A DNA stretch of 64,000 bases from Trebonia sp963785645 (GTDB lineage Bacteria > Actinomycetota > Actinomycetes > Streptosporangiales > Streptosporangiaceae), in NCBI GenBank assembly GCA_963785645.1, contig CAWAWG010000012.1, forward strand, positions 1-64,000, in the 5' to 3' direction. Position numbers and translations under genes: made by a program. Under the pieces are notes generated by a model that saw only the letters and a program-made list of their open reading frames with translations, did not search any database and was not told the origin of the DNA. Below, piece after piece: positions 46,229-54,801 of this stretch. Within the stretch, counting starts at the first letter, position 1. Each line of letters starts with the position of its first letter.

Positions 46229-46265
46229 GTCATCTCCCGGGGGACGATCCCCATACCCCGCTGTC
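46229..46265. repeat. CCCCCGGGGG-family repeat upstream of glmU
   Basis: Single copy (CATCTCCCGGGGGACGATCC, then CCATACCCCGCTG) about 60 bp before the glmU start. Same orientation as the other copies in 39-46 kb. Confidence 0.6.
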
Positions 46266-46533
46266 CGCCAACGTGGCCTGCTAGTCGGCCAGCAAAAAGG
46301 CGGAACAACAGCTAACTGTTTACCCGCCTCTCACCAGGAGGATACCTGCTCGTGGCTGGCGGAGAATGACCGCAGGGGCTGCTGGGTGATCAGTGATCAA
46401 GAGTTACCCAAGTAACGAACAGCCGGGTCAAGCGTTACCGGACAGGAGGCGCCCGCTAGACCCGCATCCAATGCCGCGCATGCGCCGCAACGGACGTGCC
46501 GTGGGGCGGGACGCCACCCGTCTGCTTGAAATT

Positions 46534-48354
46534 TTAACCAGATATGCCCGGCTTGTCCGCCGTCTCCGATGAGCCGTCGATCGTATCGGGGATGACGAGC
46601 TCACTCGGCTCGAACGCTCCCTCGCCGGCCACTGCCGCCAGCTCCGACCCGAGTGACTCCGCTTGCGGCGCCCCCGGCGGCCTGTTCCGGCCGGTCAGCG
46701 CGGACGCGATCGCGGCGATGAGGCTGGCCGCGATCGCGAAGCCGAACGCGACGCCGAGGCCGTCATGGAACGGCTGGGTGATCAGGGTCGGGAAGAACTC
46801 GCGACCGACCACGTAGGCGGCATGCGCGGCCGACAGGTGGCTGAGCAACGGACCGAGCAGTTGCTGCATCGGGTTGTAGCCGAGGAAGGAGGCGAACAGC
46901 ACCCCGATCGGAGGCAGGTGCGAGATCGGCGCGGCCGCGGAGGCCGGGACGCCCTGCGCGGTGAGCCCGCCGAACAAGGCCGACGGCAGCTTGCTGGACA
47001 GGCCGGCCACCATCAGCGAGAAGAAGATGCCGATCGAGAGCACGGACGCGGAGTTCATGAAGGTCGCGATCATGCCTCCGGCGGCGCCCCGCTGGCTGGC
47101 CGGGACCGAGTTCATCATCTCGGCGCGGTTCGGCGAGATGAACAGGCCGGTGCCGAAGCCGTTGAGTCCGACCACGATCGCGAACTCCCAGTACGGGAAG
47201 TTCACCGGGACGAAGATCAAGGCCAGGAACGTCGCGGCGGTCAGCAGCGAGCCGCCGACGGTGAACGCCTTGGCGCCGAACTTGTCGGACAGCACACCGG
47301 ACGTCGGGGCGGACAGCAGGAACCCGACCGTCAGCGGCAGCAGGTATATGCCGGCCCACAGCGGGGTTTGGCTGTAGCTGTAACCGTGCAGGGGCAGCCA
47401 GATGCCCTGGAGCCAGATGATCAGCATGAACTGCATGCCGCCGCGGCCCATGGCGAGCATGAGGTTCGCGATATTTCCCGCGGCGAATGCCTTGATCTTA
47501 AACAGCGAAATGCGGAACAGCGGTTCCTCGACCTTGGTCTCGACGAACACGAAGACGATCAGCAGCACGACGCCGCCGATCATCGAACCGAGGACGAACG
47601 GGTTCGTCCAGCCCATAGAGTGCCCGCCGTAGGGCTGGAGGCCGTAGGTGATGCCGACCAGGACCGCGATCAGGCCCACGCCGAAGAGCAGGTTGCCCCA
47701 CCAGTCCATCTTCGCGTGCTTGCGGATGCCGGTGTCGCGCAGCATGTAGTACGCCCAGACGGTGCCGAACACGCCGACTGGCGCCGAGACGAGGAAGATA
47801 AGGTGCCAGTTGACCGGGGCGAGGATGCCGCCCAGCATCAGGCCGATGAAGGATCCGGCGATGGCGGCGATCGAGTTCAGCCCGAGCGCGGTGCCGCGCT
47901 GGTTGGCCGGGAACGCGTCGGTGAGAATCGCGGTCGAGTTCGCGAACAGGAACGCGCCGCCGATGCCCTGCACGACCCGCCAGATGATGAGCCAGAGCGC
48001 GCCGTCGACGCCGTGCATCCAGGTCACGGTCAGGAAGATCGAAGCGACGGTGAACACCGCGAAGCCGATGTTGTACATCCGCACCCGGCCGAACATGTCA
48101 CCCAGTCGGCCGAACGACACCACCAGCACCGCCGTGACGACCATGAAGCCCATGAACATCCACAGCAGGTAACTGGTGTTGCCGGGACCTAGCGGGTTCA
48201 GGCCGATGCCCTTGAAGACGGCGGGCAGCGCGATCAGCACGATCGACTGGTTGATCGTCGCCATCAGCACGCCGAGCGTCGTATTGGACAGCGCGATCCA
48301 CTTGTAGTGCGGCCCAAGCACACGTTCAGGCTTGCCAGGCACGTAAGCCCCCAC
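46534..48354 (-). CDS. DHA2-family MFS transporter (EmrB/QacA-like, 14 TM)
   Basis: A 606-residue membrane protein with about 14 hydrophobic segments. The N-terminal NTTLGVLMATINQSIVLIALP and MGFMVVTAVLVVSFGRLGDMFGRVRMYNIG carry motifs D1 and A of drug:proton antiporters; LIIWRVVQGIGGAFLFANSTA is motif B; AGSFIGLMLGGILAP is motif C. A Ser/Glu/Pro-rich cytoplasmic tail ends it. Substrate unknown; no TetR or MarR gene is adjacent. Confidence 0.92.
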   Translation of the reverse strand: MGAYVPGKPERVLGPHYKWIALSNTTLGVLMATINQSIVLIALPAVFKGIGLNPLGPGNTSYLLWMFMGFMVVTAVLVVSFGRLGDMFGRVRMYNIGFAVFTVASIFLTVTWMHGVDGALWLIIWRVVQGIGGAFLFANSTAILTDAFPANQRGTALGLNSIAAIAGSFIGLMLGGILAPVNWHLIFLVSAPVGVFGTVWAYYMLRDTGIRKHAKMDWWGNLLFGVGLIAVLVGITYGLQPYGGHSMGWTNPFVLGSMIGGVVLLIVFVFVETKVEEPLFRISLFKIKAFAAGNIANLMLAMGRGGMQFMLIIWLQGIWLPLHGYSYSQTPLWAGIYLLPLTVGFLLSAPTSGVLSDKFGAKAFTVGGSLLTAATFLALIFVPVNFPYWEFAIVVGLNGFGTGLFISPNRAEMMNSVPASQRGAAGGMIATFMNSASVLSIGIFFSLMVAGLSSKLPSALFGGLTAQGVPASAAAPISHLPPIGVLFASFLGYNPMQQLLGPLLSHLSAAHAAYVVGREFFPTLITQPFHDGLGVAFGFAIAASLIAAIASALTGRNRPPGAPQAESLGSELAAVAGEGAFEPSELVIPDTIDGSSETADKPGISG

Positions 48355-48811
48355 TAGACACGGAGAGTAAAAGGGGATTCAGAAAACGATCATAACTTGC
48401 TTAACACCAAACAACCATAACTCACCGGAGCCACCCTCCGCATACCGGCCCCACGTTGCTTCAAGTCATATTACTATCGCCCAAAGTAGCCGGCATGCCC
48501 TGTCACCGGACATTGAACCGCAGGTCACCGCCCGAGACCAGAGAGGAACCGGGCAATCGGCCGCAGTTCGCGCCCGGGCATCAGCCAACCTCAATCGGGA
48601 AGGCACCGACACGGTGCGCGATCTCGGCGGCTTCCGGCAGCACGCGGCCTGAGCAGTTCCGGTCACCAGTGTTGAAGCACCACAACCCCAGGACTCTTCG
48701 AACGAACGTCGGGGCGGACTATCACGGCCGCCCCGAGATCGACGTGCGGCGCGGCGCAGTGCTCTACAGGAAGATCGAGGGATGGGCCTCAGGCATCGAA
48801 CCCACCAGATG
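48355..48811. other. Intergenic stretch between the MFS gene and tRNA-Gln
   Basis: About 450 bp with no supported gene; short open frames lack domains and ribosome sites. The AT-richer part at 48360-48430 is probably the MFS promoter region. Confidence 0.4.
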
Positions 48812-48882
48812 CTCCCGGGGGAGGATTCGAACCCCCATAGGGGGCACCAAAAGCCCCAGTCCTGCCTTTAGACGACCCGGGA
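48812..48882 (-). tRNA. tRNA-Gln (anticodon UUG)
   Basis: On the minus strand the acceptor TCCCGGG (48882-48876) pairs with CCCGGGA (48819-48813). The anticodon loop TTTTGGT within GGGGC/GCCCC gives TTG. The T-arm is GGGGGTTCGAATCCTCC. The discriminator is G, and a full CCA is not encoded. The D-arm is of ordinary length. Confidence 0.93.
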
Positions 48883-49117
48883 TCGCAGCACCAACTCTAC
48901 CGGGAACCCGTGCGTTCGTCGTGCCAAAGAAGGGGGAGTCGCTCGTCGCCGCGATGACGAGCTTGCCTCTGCCGTTGGCCATCTCCCGCCTCTCCCGAGC
49001 CTCTGCGGTCACTCAGCAACCGCCATGAGGTGTGCCGTCGACCAGACTGGGTAGCCGAGAGCAGCCCAGGCCTTTACCTGGGCATATCCAAGAATTCATC
49101 TGAGGCCCTTGCGCAAC

Positions 49118-49146
49118 CTACGGTCGCGTAGGCTACGGTTACGTAA
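49118..49146. promoter_or_regulatory. Tandem palindromic operator upstream of the desaturase
   Basis: CTACGGTCGCGTAG (49118-49131) and CTACGGTTACGTAA (49133-49146) are two imperfect palindromes 15 bp apart. They lie about 47-75 bp upstream of the desaturase ATG. The downstream TetR regulator is the natural candidate to bind them (inference). Confidence 0.6.
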
Positions 49147-49192
49147 GCGTACAAGGCCGCCGCCTCCGGGCGCCTTACCTCAAGGGAAGAAC

Positions 49193-50296
49193 ATGGCACG
49201 GACTCCGGACGCACGCGAAGCAAACACACTCGTCATCAACGAAGACACCGCGCTCTCGGTCGATCCTAACGTCGCACCGATCCTGCGCAAGGCCGTCGGA
49301 GACTTCGACGAGCAGCCGAAGACCAGACCGCAGCGCACCCTGGTCGGGGTATTCGTCTTCCTGCCGATGGTAGCCCTGATCGCCGCGATCCCGTTCGCCT
49401 GGGGATGGGGCCTGAACTGGCGCGACATCCTCGTCGGGGCGATCTTCTACTGGGTATCGGGGCTCGGCATCACCGTCGGCTATCACCGCTACTTCACCCA
49501 CAGCTCGTTCAAGGCGAAGCCCGGCCTCCGGGTCGCGCTGGCGATCGCGGGCAGTCTCGCGATGGAGGGCCCGGTCGTCAACTGGGTCGCCGACCACCGG
49601 CGGCACCACAAGTACAGCGACAAGGAGGGCGACCCGCACTCGCCCTGGCGGTACGGCGATGACGCCAAGGCCCTGGCCAAGGGGCTGCTCTGGGCCCACG
49701 TGCTCTGGCTGCTCGACGAGAACAGGACCTCAAGGAAGAAGTACGCGCCCGACCTGATCGCCGACAAGAAGGTCAGCGCCGTCAACTTCTGGTTCCCCGG
49801 GCTCGTCGCGTTCACGTTGCTGGCCCCCGCGGTGATCGGCGGCTTCTGGAACTCCTCGGCGGCCGTCTGGTCCTGGCACGGCGCCATCGAGATGTTCTTC
49901 TGGGCCAGTCTGGTCCGCGTCACCCTGCTGCACCACGTGACCTGGTCGACCAACTCGATCTGCCACACCTGGGGAAACACGGACTGGCAGTCCCGTGACC
50001 GGTCGGTCAACGTCGCCTGGCTGGCCATCGCCTCGTTCGGCGAGTCCTGGCACAACCTGCACCACGCCGACCCGACCTGCGCCAGGCACGGGGCGCTCAA
50101 GGGCCAGATCGACCAGTCCGCCCGGGTTATCCAGTGGTTCGAGAAGCTGGGCTGGGCCTACGACGTCCGCTGGCCGGACGAGGTGCGGCTGAGCTCCAAG
50201 CGGGCGGCGGATGCGACGCGTAGCCTTGGCGGAATGACGAAGCGTAACGATCAGGCAGCCAAGCCGGTAACGCAGGCTGACAGGGCGGTGGCATAA
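49193..50296 (+). CDS. Fatty acid (acyl-CoA) desaturase
   Basis: About 367 residues. The three His boxes are in order: GYHRYFTH, ADHRRHHKYSD and SWHNLHHADP, the di-iron site of Delta9 membrane desaturases. Four hydrophobic segments surround them (PMVALIAAIPFAW, FYWVSGLGITVG, others). ATG 49193 has AGGGAAG upstream. It introduces double bonds in membrane fatty acids; regulation by the next gene is likely. The C-terminus is a basic tail. Confidence 0.93.
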   Translation: MARTPDAREANTLVINEDTALSVDPNVAPILRKAVGDFDEQPKTRPQRTLVGVFVFLPMVALIAAIPFAWGWGLNWRDILVGAIFYWVSGLGITVGYHRYFTHSSFKAKPGLRVALAIAGSLAMEGPVVNWVADHRRHHKYSDKEGDPHSPWRYGDDAKALAKGLLWAHVLWLLDENRTSRKKYAPDLIADKKVSAVNFWFPGLVAFTLLAPAVIGGFWNSSAAVWSWHGAIEMFFWASLVRVTLLHHVTWSTNSICHTWGNTDWQSRDRSVNVAWLAIASFGESWHNLHHADPTCARHGALKGQIDQSARVIQWFEKLGWAYDVRWPDEVRLSSKRAADATRSLGGMTKRNDQAAKPVTQADRAVA

Positions 50297-50312
50297 CGGC
50301 CATGATGTTTCG

Positions 50313-50927
50313 GTGACCGACCAATCCCCCAAAACCAGCAGAAAACGGATGACTGGTCAGGAACGGCGGCAGCAACTCCTCGACGTAGGCCGGAGGCTGT
50401 TCGCGGAGCGGGGATTCGAAGGCACCTCCATCGAGGAGATCGCCGCGCAGGCGGGGGTTTCCAAGCCAGTTGTGTACGAGCACTTCGGCGGCAAGGAAGG
50501 CCTGTACGCCGTGGTCGTGGACCGCGAGGTCGAACGGCTGACGGGCACGGCCATGGTGCTGCTCGATAAGCCGCACACCAAGCCCAAGTTCGAGGCGGCG
50601 GCGGTCTCGCTGCTCCGCTACATCGAGGAAAACGCCGACGGCTTCCGGATCCTGGTGCGGGATTCCAACCCAGGATCCGGCGGCGGCACCTACGGCACGC
50701 TGCTCGCCGACATCGCGAGCCAGGTGGACAGCATCATGGCCGACTTCCTGAAATCCCGCGGCCGTGACCCGAAGCTGGCCCCGATGTACTCCCAGATGAT
50801 GGTGGGCATGGTGGCATTTACCGGCCAGTGGTGGCTGGATGCCCGCAAACCCAAGCTCGAGCAGGTCGCGGCGAACCTGATCGACCTGGCCTGGAACGGC
50901 CTGTCACAGCTCGACGCCCAGGCCTAG
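50313..50927 (+). CDS. TetR-family regulator of the desaturase gene
   Basis: A 204-residue regulator: helix-turn-helix GRRLFAERGFEGTSIEEIAAQAG then VVYEHFGGKEGLYAVVVDRE; the C-terminal domain includes GMVAFTGQWWLDARKP. It follows the desaturase by 16 bp, so the two are probably one transcript. Start GTG 50313. Its 3' end overlaps the convergent rhodanese gene by four bases. Proteins with this arrangement often sense acyl-CoA; that is not shown here. Confidence 0.88.
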   Translation: MTDQSPKTSRKRMTGQERRQQLLDVGRRLFAERGFEGTSIEEIAAQAGVSKPVVYEHFGGKEGLYAVVVDREVERLTGTAMVLLDKPHTKPKFEAAAVSLLRYIEENADGFRILVRDSNPGSGGGTYGTLLADIASQVDSIMADFLKSRGRDPKLAPMYSQMMVGMVAFTGQWWLDARKPKLEQVAANLIDLAWNGLSQLDAQA

Positions 50928-51364
50928 GGGGCGGCAAAGGCGGGCGAGGCTCCAGGCGCGATGACGACGGTGCGCTCCGCGGGGCGCGCCGTCGGGAGTC
51001 CGTCCGCCTGCCAGGCCTGGTAGCCGCCGATCACGTCGGTGGCCTGGGTCAGGCCGAGGTCCAGCAGTGCGGCCGCGGCCAGGCTGGAGGTGTATCCCTC
51101 CACGCAGATAACAATCGGCCGCAGGTCGTACCCGGTGACCGAGGGCAACCGGGTATCGCTGGCCGGGTCGAGCCGCCACTCCAGGTGGTTGCGCTCAATC
51201 ACGACAGAGCCGGGAACCTCCCCGCTGGCGGCCCGCTGGGCGGCGGGCCTTATGTCGATCAGCAGCGCACCCCCGGCGCACGCGGTGAACGCCTCCTGCG
51301 GCGTCAGCCGGGTGAGCCGGGCTCGCGCCGCCGCCAGGATCTCGTCGATAGACCGTGCTGTCAC
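50924..51364 (-). CDS. Rhodanese-like sulfurtransferase
   Basis: A 146-residue single-domain rhodanese. The active-site loop is VICVEGYTSSLAAA, with Cys as the sulfur acceptor (CxxGxxS); LIDIRPAAQRAASGEVPGSVVIERN is the N-terminal signature. GTG 51364 overlaps the cysteine dioxygenase stop (GTGA). Pairing with cysteine dioxygenase suggests sulfur handling during cysteine breakdown. Confidence 0.9.
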   Translation of the reverse strand: MTARSIDEILAAARARLTRLTPQEAFTACAGGALLIDIRPAAQRAASGEVPGSVVIERNHLEWRLDPASDTRLPSVTGYDLRPIVICVEGYTSSLAAAALLDLGLTQATDVIGGYQAWQADGLPTARPAERTVVIAPGASPAFAAP

Positions 51365-51846
51365 CAGTCCTCAGCCCCCTCCGTCCGGATCGGCACCAGG
51401 CCGCCAGGGGTGAGATCGTATCTGGTCATCGCCGACAGCGGCGGCGAATACGCGTGCACGCTGACCGCGACCGAGCCCGACGAGGCGTTCCGCACGTCGT
51501 GCACGTGGCGCGGCCCGAAGGAACGCACCTCCCCGGCCGGGACCGGGTTGGCGCTGGCGGCGGCCACGCCCCGCGCCGCCACATGCTCGTCGAGCTGGCC
51601 CCACACCACTCCGAACGCCCCGTTGGCGCCGCCGTGATCGTGGAACCCGGTCGACTGGCCGGGCAGCCAGCTGATCAGCCACAGCTCAAGCACATCGTCT
51701 ACCCGGATCTGCTCGTACCAGCGGCCCTCGGGATCAAGGCGGACCCGAGCTACCCATTCGGCCGGCGCTGAGGTCAGCCTTCGCACCTCGGCGGCGAGTT
51801 GCTTGGGCGATAGAATCCGCTGCTCAGTAGTGGTGGTCTGGTGCAC
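51361..51846 (-). CDS. Cysteine dioxygenase
   Basis: About 161 residues, cupin fold. Iron ligands appear in TGFHDHGGANGAFGV (two His) and RHVHDVRNAS (third His); RWYEQIRVDDVLELWLISW matches the family. It oxidises cysteine to cysteine sulfinate. GTG 51846 starts VHQTTTTEQRIL. The stop overlaps the rhodanese start, so the two genes form an operon. Confidence 0.92.
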   Translation of the reverse strand: MHQTTTTEQRILSPKQLAAEVRRLTSAPAEWVARVRLDPEGRWYEQIRVDDVLELWLISWLPGQSTGFHDHGGANGAFGVVWGQLDEHVAARGVAAASANPVPAGEVRSFGPRHVHDVRNASSGSVAVSVHAYSPPLSAMTRYDLTPGGLVPIRTEGAEDW

Positions 51847-51897
51847 GTGACGATCATGGCACGCTTTTCCTAGTAAATCAATTGGAATAGTCTGCAA

Positions 51898-51985
51898 CTA
51901 AGCTGCGTGTCGCGTGCGGCCTGCACAGCGTAATACATGGGGTTGACCTGTCCGAGCACCCGCAGCCAGGTGGGCGACGCCCGCG
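51898..51985 (-). pseudogene. Fragment of an ABC-2 type permease C-terminus at the 3' end of tam
   Basis: In a frame different from tam, the minus strand encodes TWLRVLGQVNPMYYAVQAAR at about 51978-51919, the typical C-terminal signature of ABC-2 permeases. No permease gene is present around it. It overlaps the last 28 codons of the tam frame, where tam homology ends. I take it as debris left by a deletion that fused tam to the end of a lost permease gene. Confidence 0.55.
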
Positions 51986-52752
51986 CGGTGCACGACCGCG
52001 AACACCCGGCGGAACGGGAAAACGGTTCCGAACGGGTACGGCCGGTACTCGGTCCGCAGCCGTTCCCCGTACTCACGGACGAATGACGCGGCCTGTTCGG
52101 CGCCGAGGGCCGCGAGCACGGGCCGGAGCGCGGTGCCCTTGGTCCACTCGAGCACCGGGTTCTCACCGTGGAGGATGTGCAGGTAGCTGGTCTCCCACGC
52201 GTCGACCTCGAAGCCTGGCCGGGCGAGCAGGGCCACGTAGTCCGCCGGGTCTCCCGCCTGGCGGTTCAGCGGAGCGTCCGCGAGCGGCTCGCGCCAGCGC
52301 GCAGACCGCGCCATCTCGTGCAGGACCGCGTGGGTCGGCTGGTCAAAGTTGCCAGGCAACTGGAAGGCGAGCCACCCGTCGGGGGCGAGCAGGTCCGCCC
52401 AGCGCAGCAGGAGTTCCTCGTGTCCCGGCACCCACTGCAGCACGGCATTGCAAACCAGCACGTCAAGCGGCCGCTGCGGGCTCCAGTCCCACACGTCGCC
52501 AAGCGCGAAGGAGAGATTCGGTGCTGCTTGCACAGTGTTTGCTTGCGCCGCGGCGATCATCTCCGGCGAACTGTCCACGCCGACCACCGACGCGTCCGGC
52601 CAGCGCCGGGCGAGTGCGGCGGTAAGGGTTCCCGGGCCGCAGCCGAGATCGGCCACGTAACGGGGACTGGCCGCGCCGACCTGGGCGATGAGATCGAAGA
52701 AGGGGCGGGCCCGCTCCCCGCCAAACCGAAGGTACTGCCCGGCGTCCCACAT
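51898..52752 (-). CDS. tam: Trans-aconitate 2-methyltransferase, altered C-terminus
   Basis: A 284-codon frame. The SAM motif is VADLGCGPGTLTAALARRWP, and FDQPTHAVLHEMARS, NAVLQWVPGHEELL and FPFRRVFAVVHR fit Tam. It methylates trans-aconitate, a citrate-cycle by-product that inhibits aconitase. After FAVVHR the family normally ends; here the frame runs on for 28 Ala/Gly/Arg-rich codons derived from a permease-gene fragment. ATG 52752. It is divergent from a MarR-type gene as tam and tamR are in Streptomyces. Confidence 0.9.
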   Translation of the reverse strand: MWDAGQYLRFGGERARPFFDLIAQVGAASPRYVADLGCGPGTLTAALARRWPDASVVGVDSSPEMIAAAQANTVQAAPNLSFALGDVWDWSPQRPLDVLVCNAVLQWVPGHEELLLRWADLLAPDGWLAFQLPGNFDQPTHAVLHEMARSARWREPLADAPLNRQAGDPADYVALLARPGFEVDAWETSYLHILHGENPVLEWTKGTALRPVLAALGAEQAASFVREYGERLRTEYRPYPFGTVFPFRRVFAVVHRAGVAHLAAGARTGQPHVLRCAGRTRHAA

Positions 52753-52793
52753 GTGTCATCCCTCCGTCAGGTAATGATTATCGACATGAAGAA

Positions 52794-52841
52794 TCTTGAT
52801 ATCGAGATATCCGTACCAGATCAAGCATCTTGACGTCAAGA
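52794..52841. promoter_or_regulatory. TamR-type operator boxes between tam and tamR
   Basis: A perfect 14-bp palindrome TCTTGACGTCAAGA (52828-52841) and a near-palindrome TCTTGATATCGAGA (52794-52807), 34 bp apart, fill the tam-tamR gap. The motif fits MarR-family operators of the TCTTGA-n2-TCAAGA type. In Streptomyces, TamR binds the same intergenic region and is released by trans-aconitate or citrate. Confidence 0.75.
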
Positions 52842-52849
52842 GATAAGCT

Positions 52850-53371
52850 GTGCTGGTGGCCGAACTCACCAGCGAGCAGCACGACGAGGTAGACGACCTC
52901 GTCGCCGCATGGCGGCAGCAGCGGCCCGACCTCGATGTCGCGCCGCTGCAGGTGCTGAGCCGGGTCTCCCGGCTTGCCAGGCACCTGGACATCGCCCGGC
53001 GCGGCGCGTTCGCCGCGCACGGACTTGAGTCGTGGGAGTTCGACGTGCTCTCGGCGTTGCGCCGGGCGGGGCCGCCGTTCCAGCTCACGCCGGGAGCGCT
53101 GCTGCGTGCCACCCTGGTCACTTCCGGCACGATGACCAACCGTATCGACCGGCTCGCAGAAGCCGGGTTCGTATCGCGCGAGCCCGACCCGCGCGACCGC
53201 CGCGGCGTGCTCGTCACCCTGTCCGAGCGCGGTAAGGAAGCCGTCGACGCGGCGTTCGCCGACCTGCTCGAGCGCGAGCACGCACTGCTGGCGCGCCTTG
53301 GCCCCGACCAGCGTCGCGTGCTCGCGGACTTGCTGCGCATCCTGCTCGTCCCGTTCGACGAAGAAGCTTAG
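52850..53371 (+). CDS. tamR: MarR-family regulator (TamR-like)
   Basis: About 173 residues. The winged helix is WEFDVLSALRRAGPPFQLTPGALLRATLVTSGTMTNRIDRLAEAGFVSREPDPRDRR (in parts), then the wing GVLVTLSERGKEAVD. An N-terminal helix of about 35 residues precedes it, as in the urate/TamR subfamily. GTG 52850. Divergence from tam and the two palindromes support the name; ligand binding is inferred from Streptomyces TamR. Confidence 0.85.
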   Translation: MLVAELTSEQHDEVDDLVAAWRQQRPDLDVAPLQVLSRVSRLARHLDIARRGAFAAHGLESWEFDVLSALRRAGPPFQLTPGALLRATLVTSGTMTNRIDRLAEAGFVSREPDPRDRRGVLVTLSERGKEAVDAAFADLLEREHALLARLGPDQRRVLADLLRILLVPFDEEA

Positions 53372-53383
53372 CGGCAGCGGTGT

Positions 53384-54373
53384 CTAGCTCATGGACAGCT
53401 GGGTGGTCACCTGGGTGCCGCCGCTGATCAGGAACTGGTCCGTGGTAACCCCGGTCATGGTGAGGGGGATGGCACCGGTGAAGAGGTTCACCAGCTGGAG
53501 CTCGCCCGCGTTGGGCAGCTTGAGCAGGTTGGCAACGGTAATCGTGGTCGGGGTAAGGGTAAGCGGGATGCCGGCCAGCGACCCCGAGAGCTGTGTCGCG
53601 TAGAGCGTAACCCCGCCGGTGAAGTCCTGGGACGCGGTGACCGTGGTGGCGGTCGTCTCGTCCTGCGTGACGGTCACCGTGACGTTGCCGGTCAGGTCGA
53701 TCGAGTCGGCGGTGAACTCCATCATCTTTTCGGTGCCGCCGGCGATCGGCATGTCCACGTTGCCGGCGTAGTGGAACCCCGTTATGTCCGCCGATCCGGC
53801 CGTGAGTACCGAGGTCGCCGTGGCGGCGACCGTGCCGGAGGGGTCAGCGGCGCTCTTCAGCGCCGTTGAGGTCGGGGACGGGGACGGAGACGGGCTCCCG
53901 GTCGAGGACGGGGACGGGCTCCCGGTCGAGGACGGAGACGGGCTCCCGGTCGAGGACGGAGACGGGCTCCCGGTCGAGGACGGAGACGGGCTCCCGGTCG
54001 AGGTCCCCGTCGGGGAAGGAGACGAGCTTCCAGTCGGCGAGGGACTAGCGCTGCCGGACGGCGACGCGGACGGACTTGCCGCGGGGTCGGAGGACGACGG
54101 GGTGGGAGAAGCGGCGGGCTCGGTGGTAGCGGAAGACGACGGGGCGGGAGAAGCGGTCGGACTGGCCACCGTCGGGGTCGGAGATGCGGCCGGGCTGGCC
54201 GACGTGGCAGCCGGCGTCGGGGACGGCGAGCTGCTCGGTAGGCAGATGATGCCGAGAATGCAGTCCTGAGCCGCCACCGGTGCCGCCACGGCGCGGTCCA
54301 GTGCACCCGTCGCCCCGACGAGGACAGCCGCCAGCACCACCGGCAGCGCCGTGACCGCGAGCAGCCGCCTCAT
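53384..54373 (-). CDS. Secreted Ser/Thr/Pro-rich cell-surface protein
   Basis: About 329 residues. Signal peptide: MRRLLAVTALPVVLAAVLVGATGA with a likely cut near AVAAPVAAQ. A low-complexity region (about residues 50-175) includes five tandem SPSSTGSP octapeptides; the matching 24-nt repeats at about 53880-54000 are almost identical. A C-terminal beta-rich domain (VTVTVTQDETTATTVTAS) resembles the end of the DUF6230 partner. It lacks an LPXTG motif. ATG 54373 overlaps the upstream gene stop (ATGA). Confidence 0.85.
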   Translation of the reverse strand: MRRLLAVTALPVVLAAVLVGATGALDRAVAAPVAAQDCILGIICLPSSSPSPTPAATSASPAASPTPTVASPTASPAPSSSATTEPAASPTPSSSDPAASPSASPSGSASPSPTGSSSPSPTGTSTGSPSPSSTGSPSPSSTGSPSPSSTGSPSPSSTGSPSPSPSPTSTALKSAADPSGTVAATATSVLTAGSADITGFHYAGNVDMPIAGGTEKMMEFTADSIDLTGNVTVTVTQDETTATTVTASQDFTGGVTLYATQLSGSLAGIPLTLTPTTITVANLLKLPNAGELQLVNLFTGAIPLTMTGVTTDQFLISGGTQVTTQLSMS

Positions 54374-54801
54374 GAGGCCTCCGCCGACTCGGTGCCCGCG
54401 TCGGCCCCGTGACTCTCCTGCGATCCCGTGCCGTCGGCGGGGATCGGCGTCCAGGCAAACCCCAGGGCCCCGCCGATGATGGCAAGCAGCATGCCGAGGA
54501 AGAAGCCGCCAAGGTTAGAGGCCGGGAAGGACCCGATGCCGAGCAGGATCCCGGCGATCCCGTAGAACGAACGGTGCGCCGGGTCAACCAGGAGCGCGGT
54601 CCCGGCCGCGATCATCAGCGCGCCGATGAGCACACCCGATACCCCGCCGATCCCGATGTAGATGACCAGCTTGAGCGCGCCGTGCACGAGGACGCCGCTG
54701 AGCGGGATAAGCACCAGCTCAACGCCGGCCAAGATCAGCAGCAGACCGCCCCAGAAGGGGCGGCTCCGCCGCCATGCCTGCCAGCGAGCGCGCCTGGTCA
54801 T
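54370..54801 (-). CDS. DUF6114 membrane protein
   Basis: A 143-residue protein with four hydrophobic segments (FWGGLLLILAGVELVLIPL, LKLVIYIGIGGVSGVLIGALMI, FYGIAGILLGIGSF, FFLGMLLAIIGGALGFAW) after a basic N-terminus. The start of the first segment is the DUF6114 signature. Function is unknown; it is usually encoded beside a DUF6230 gene, as here. ATGA overlaps at both ends couple the three genes. Confidence 0.85.
   Translation of the reverse strand: MTRRARWQAWRRSRPFWGGLLLILAGVELVLIPLSGVLVHGALKLVIYIGIGGVSGVLIGALMIAAGTALLVDPAHRSFYGIAGILLGIGSFPASNLGGFFLGMLLAIIGGALGFAWTPIPADGTGSQESHGADAGTESAEAS

Noticed and set aside
48466..49012. Short genes between the MFS gene and the desaturase
   Set aside because: Open frames overlap tRNA-Gln or have no domain or ribosome site.
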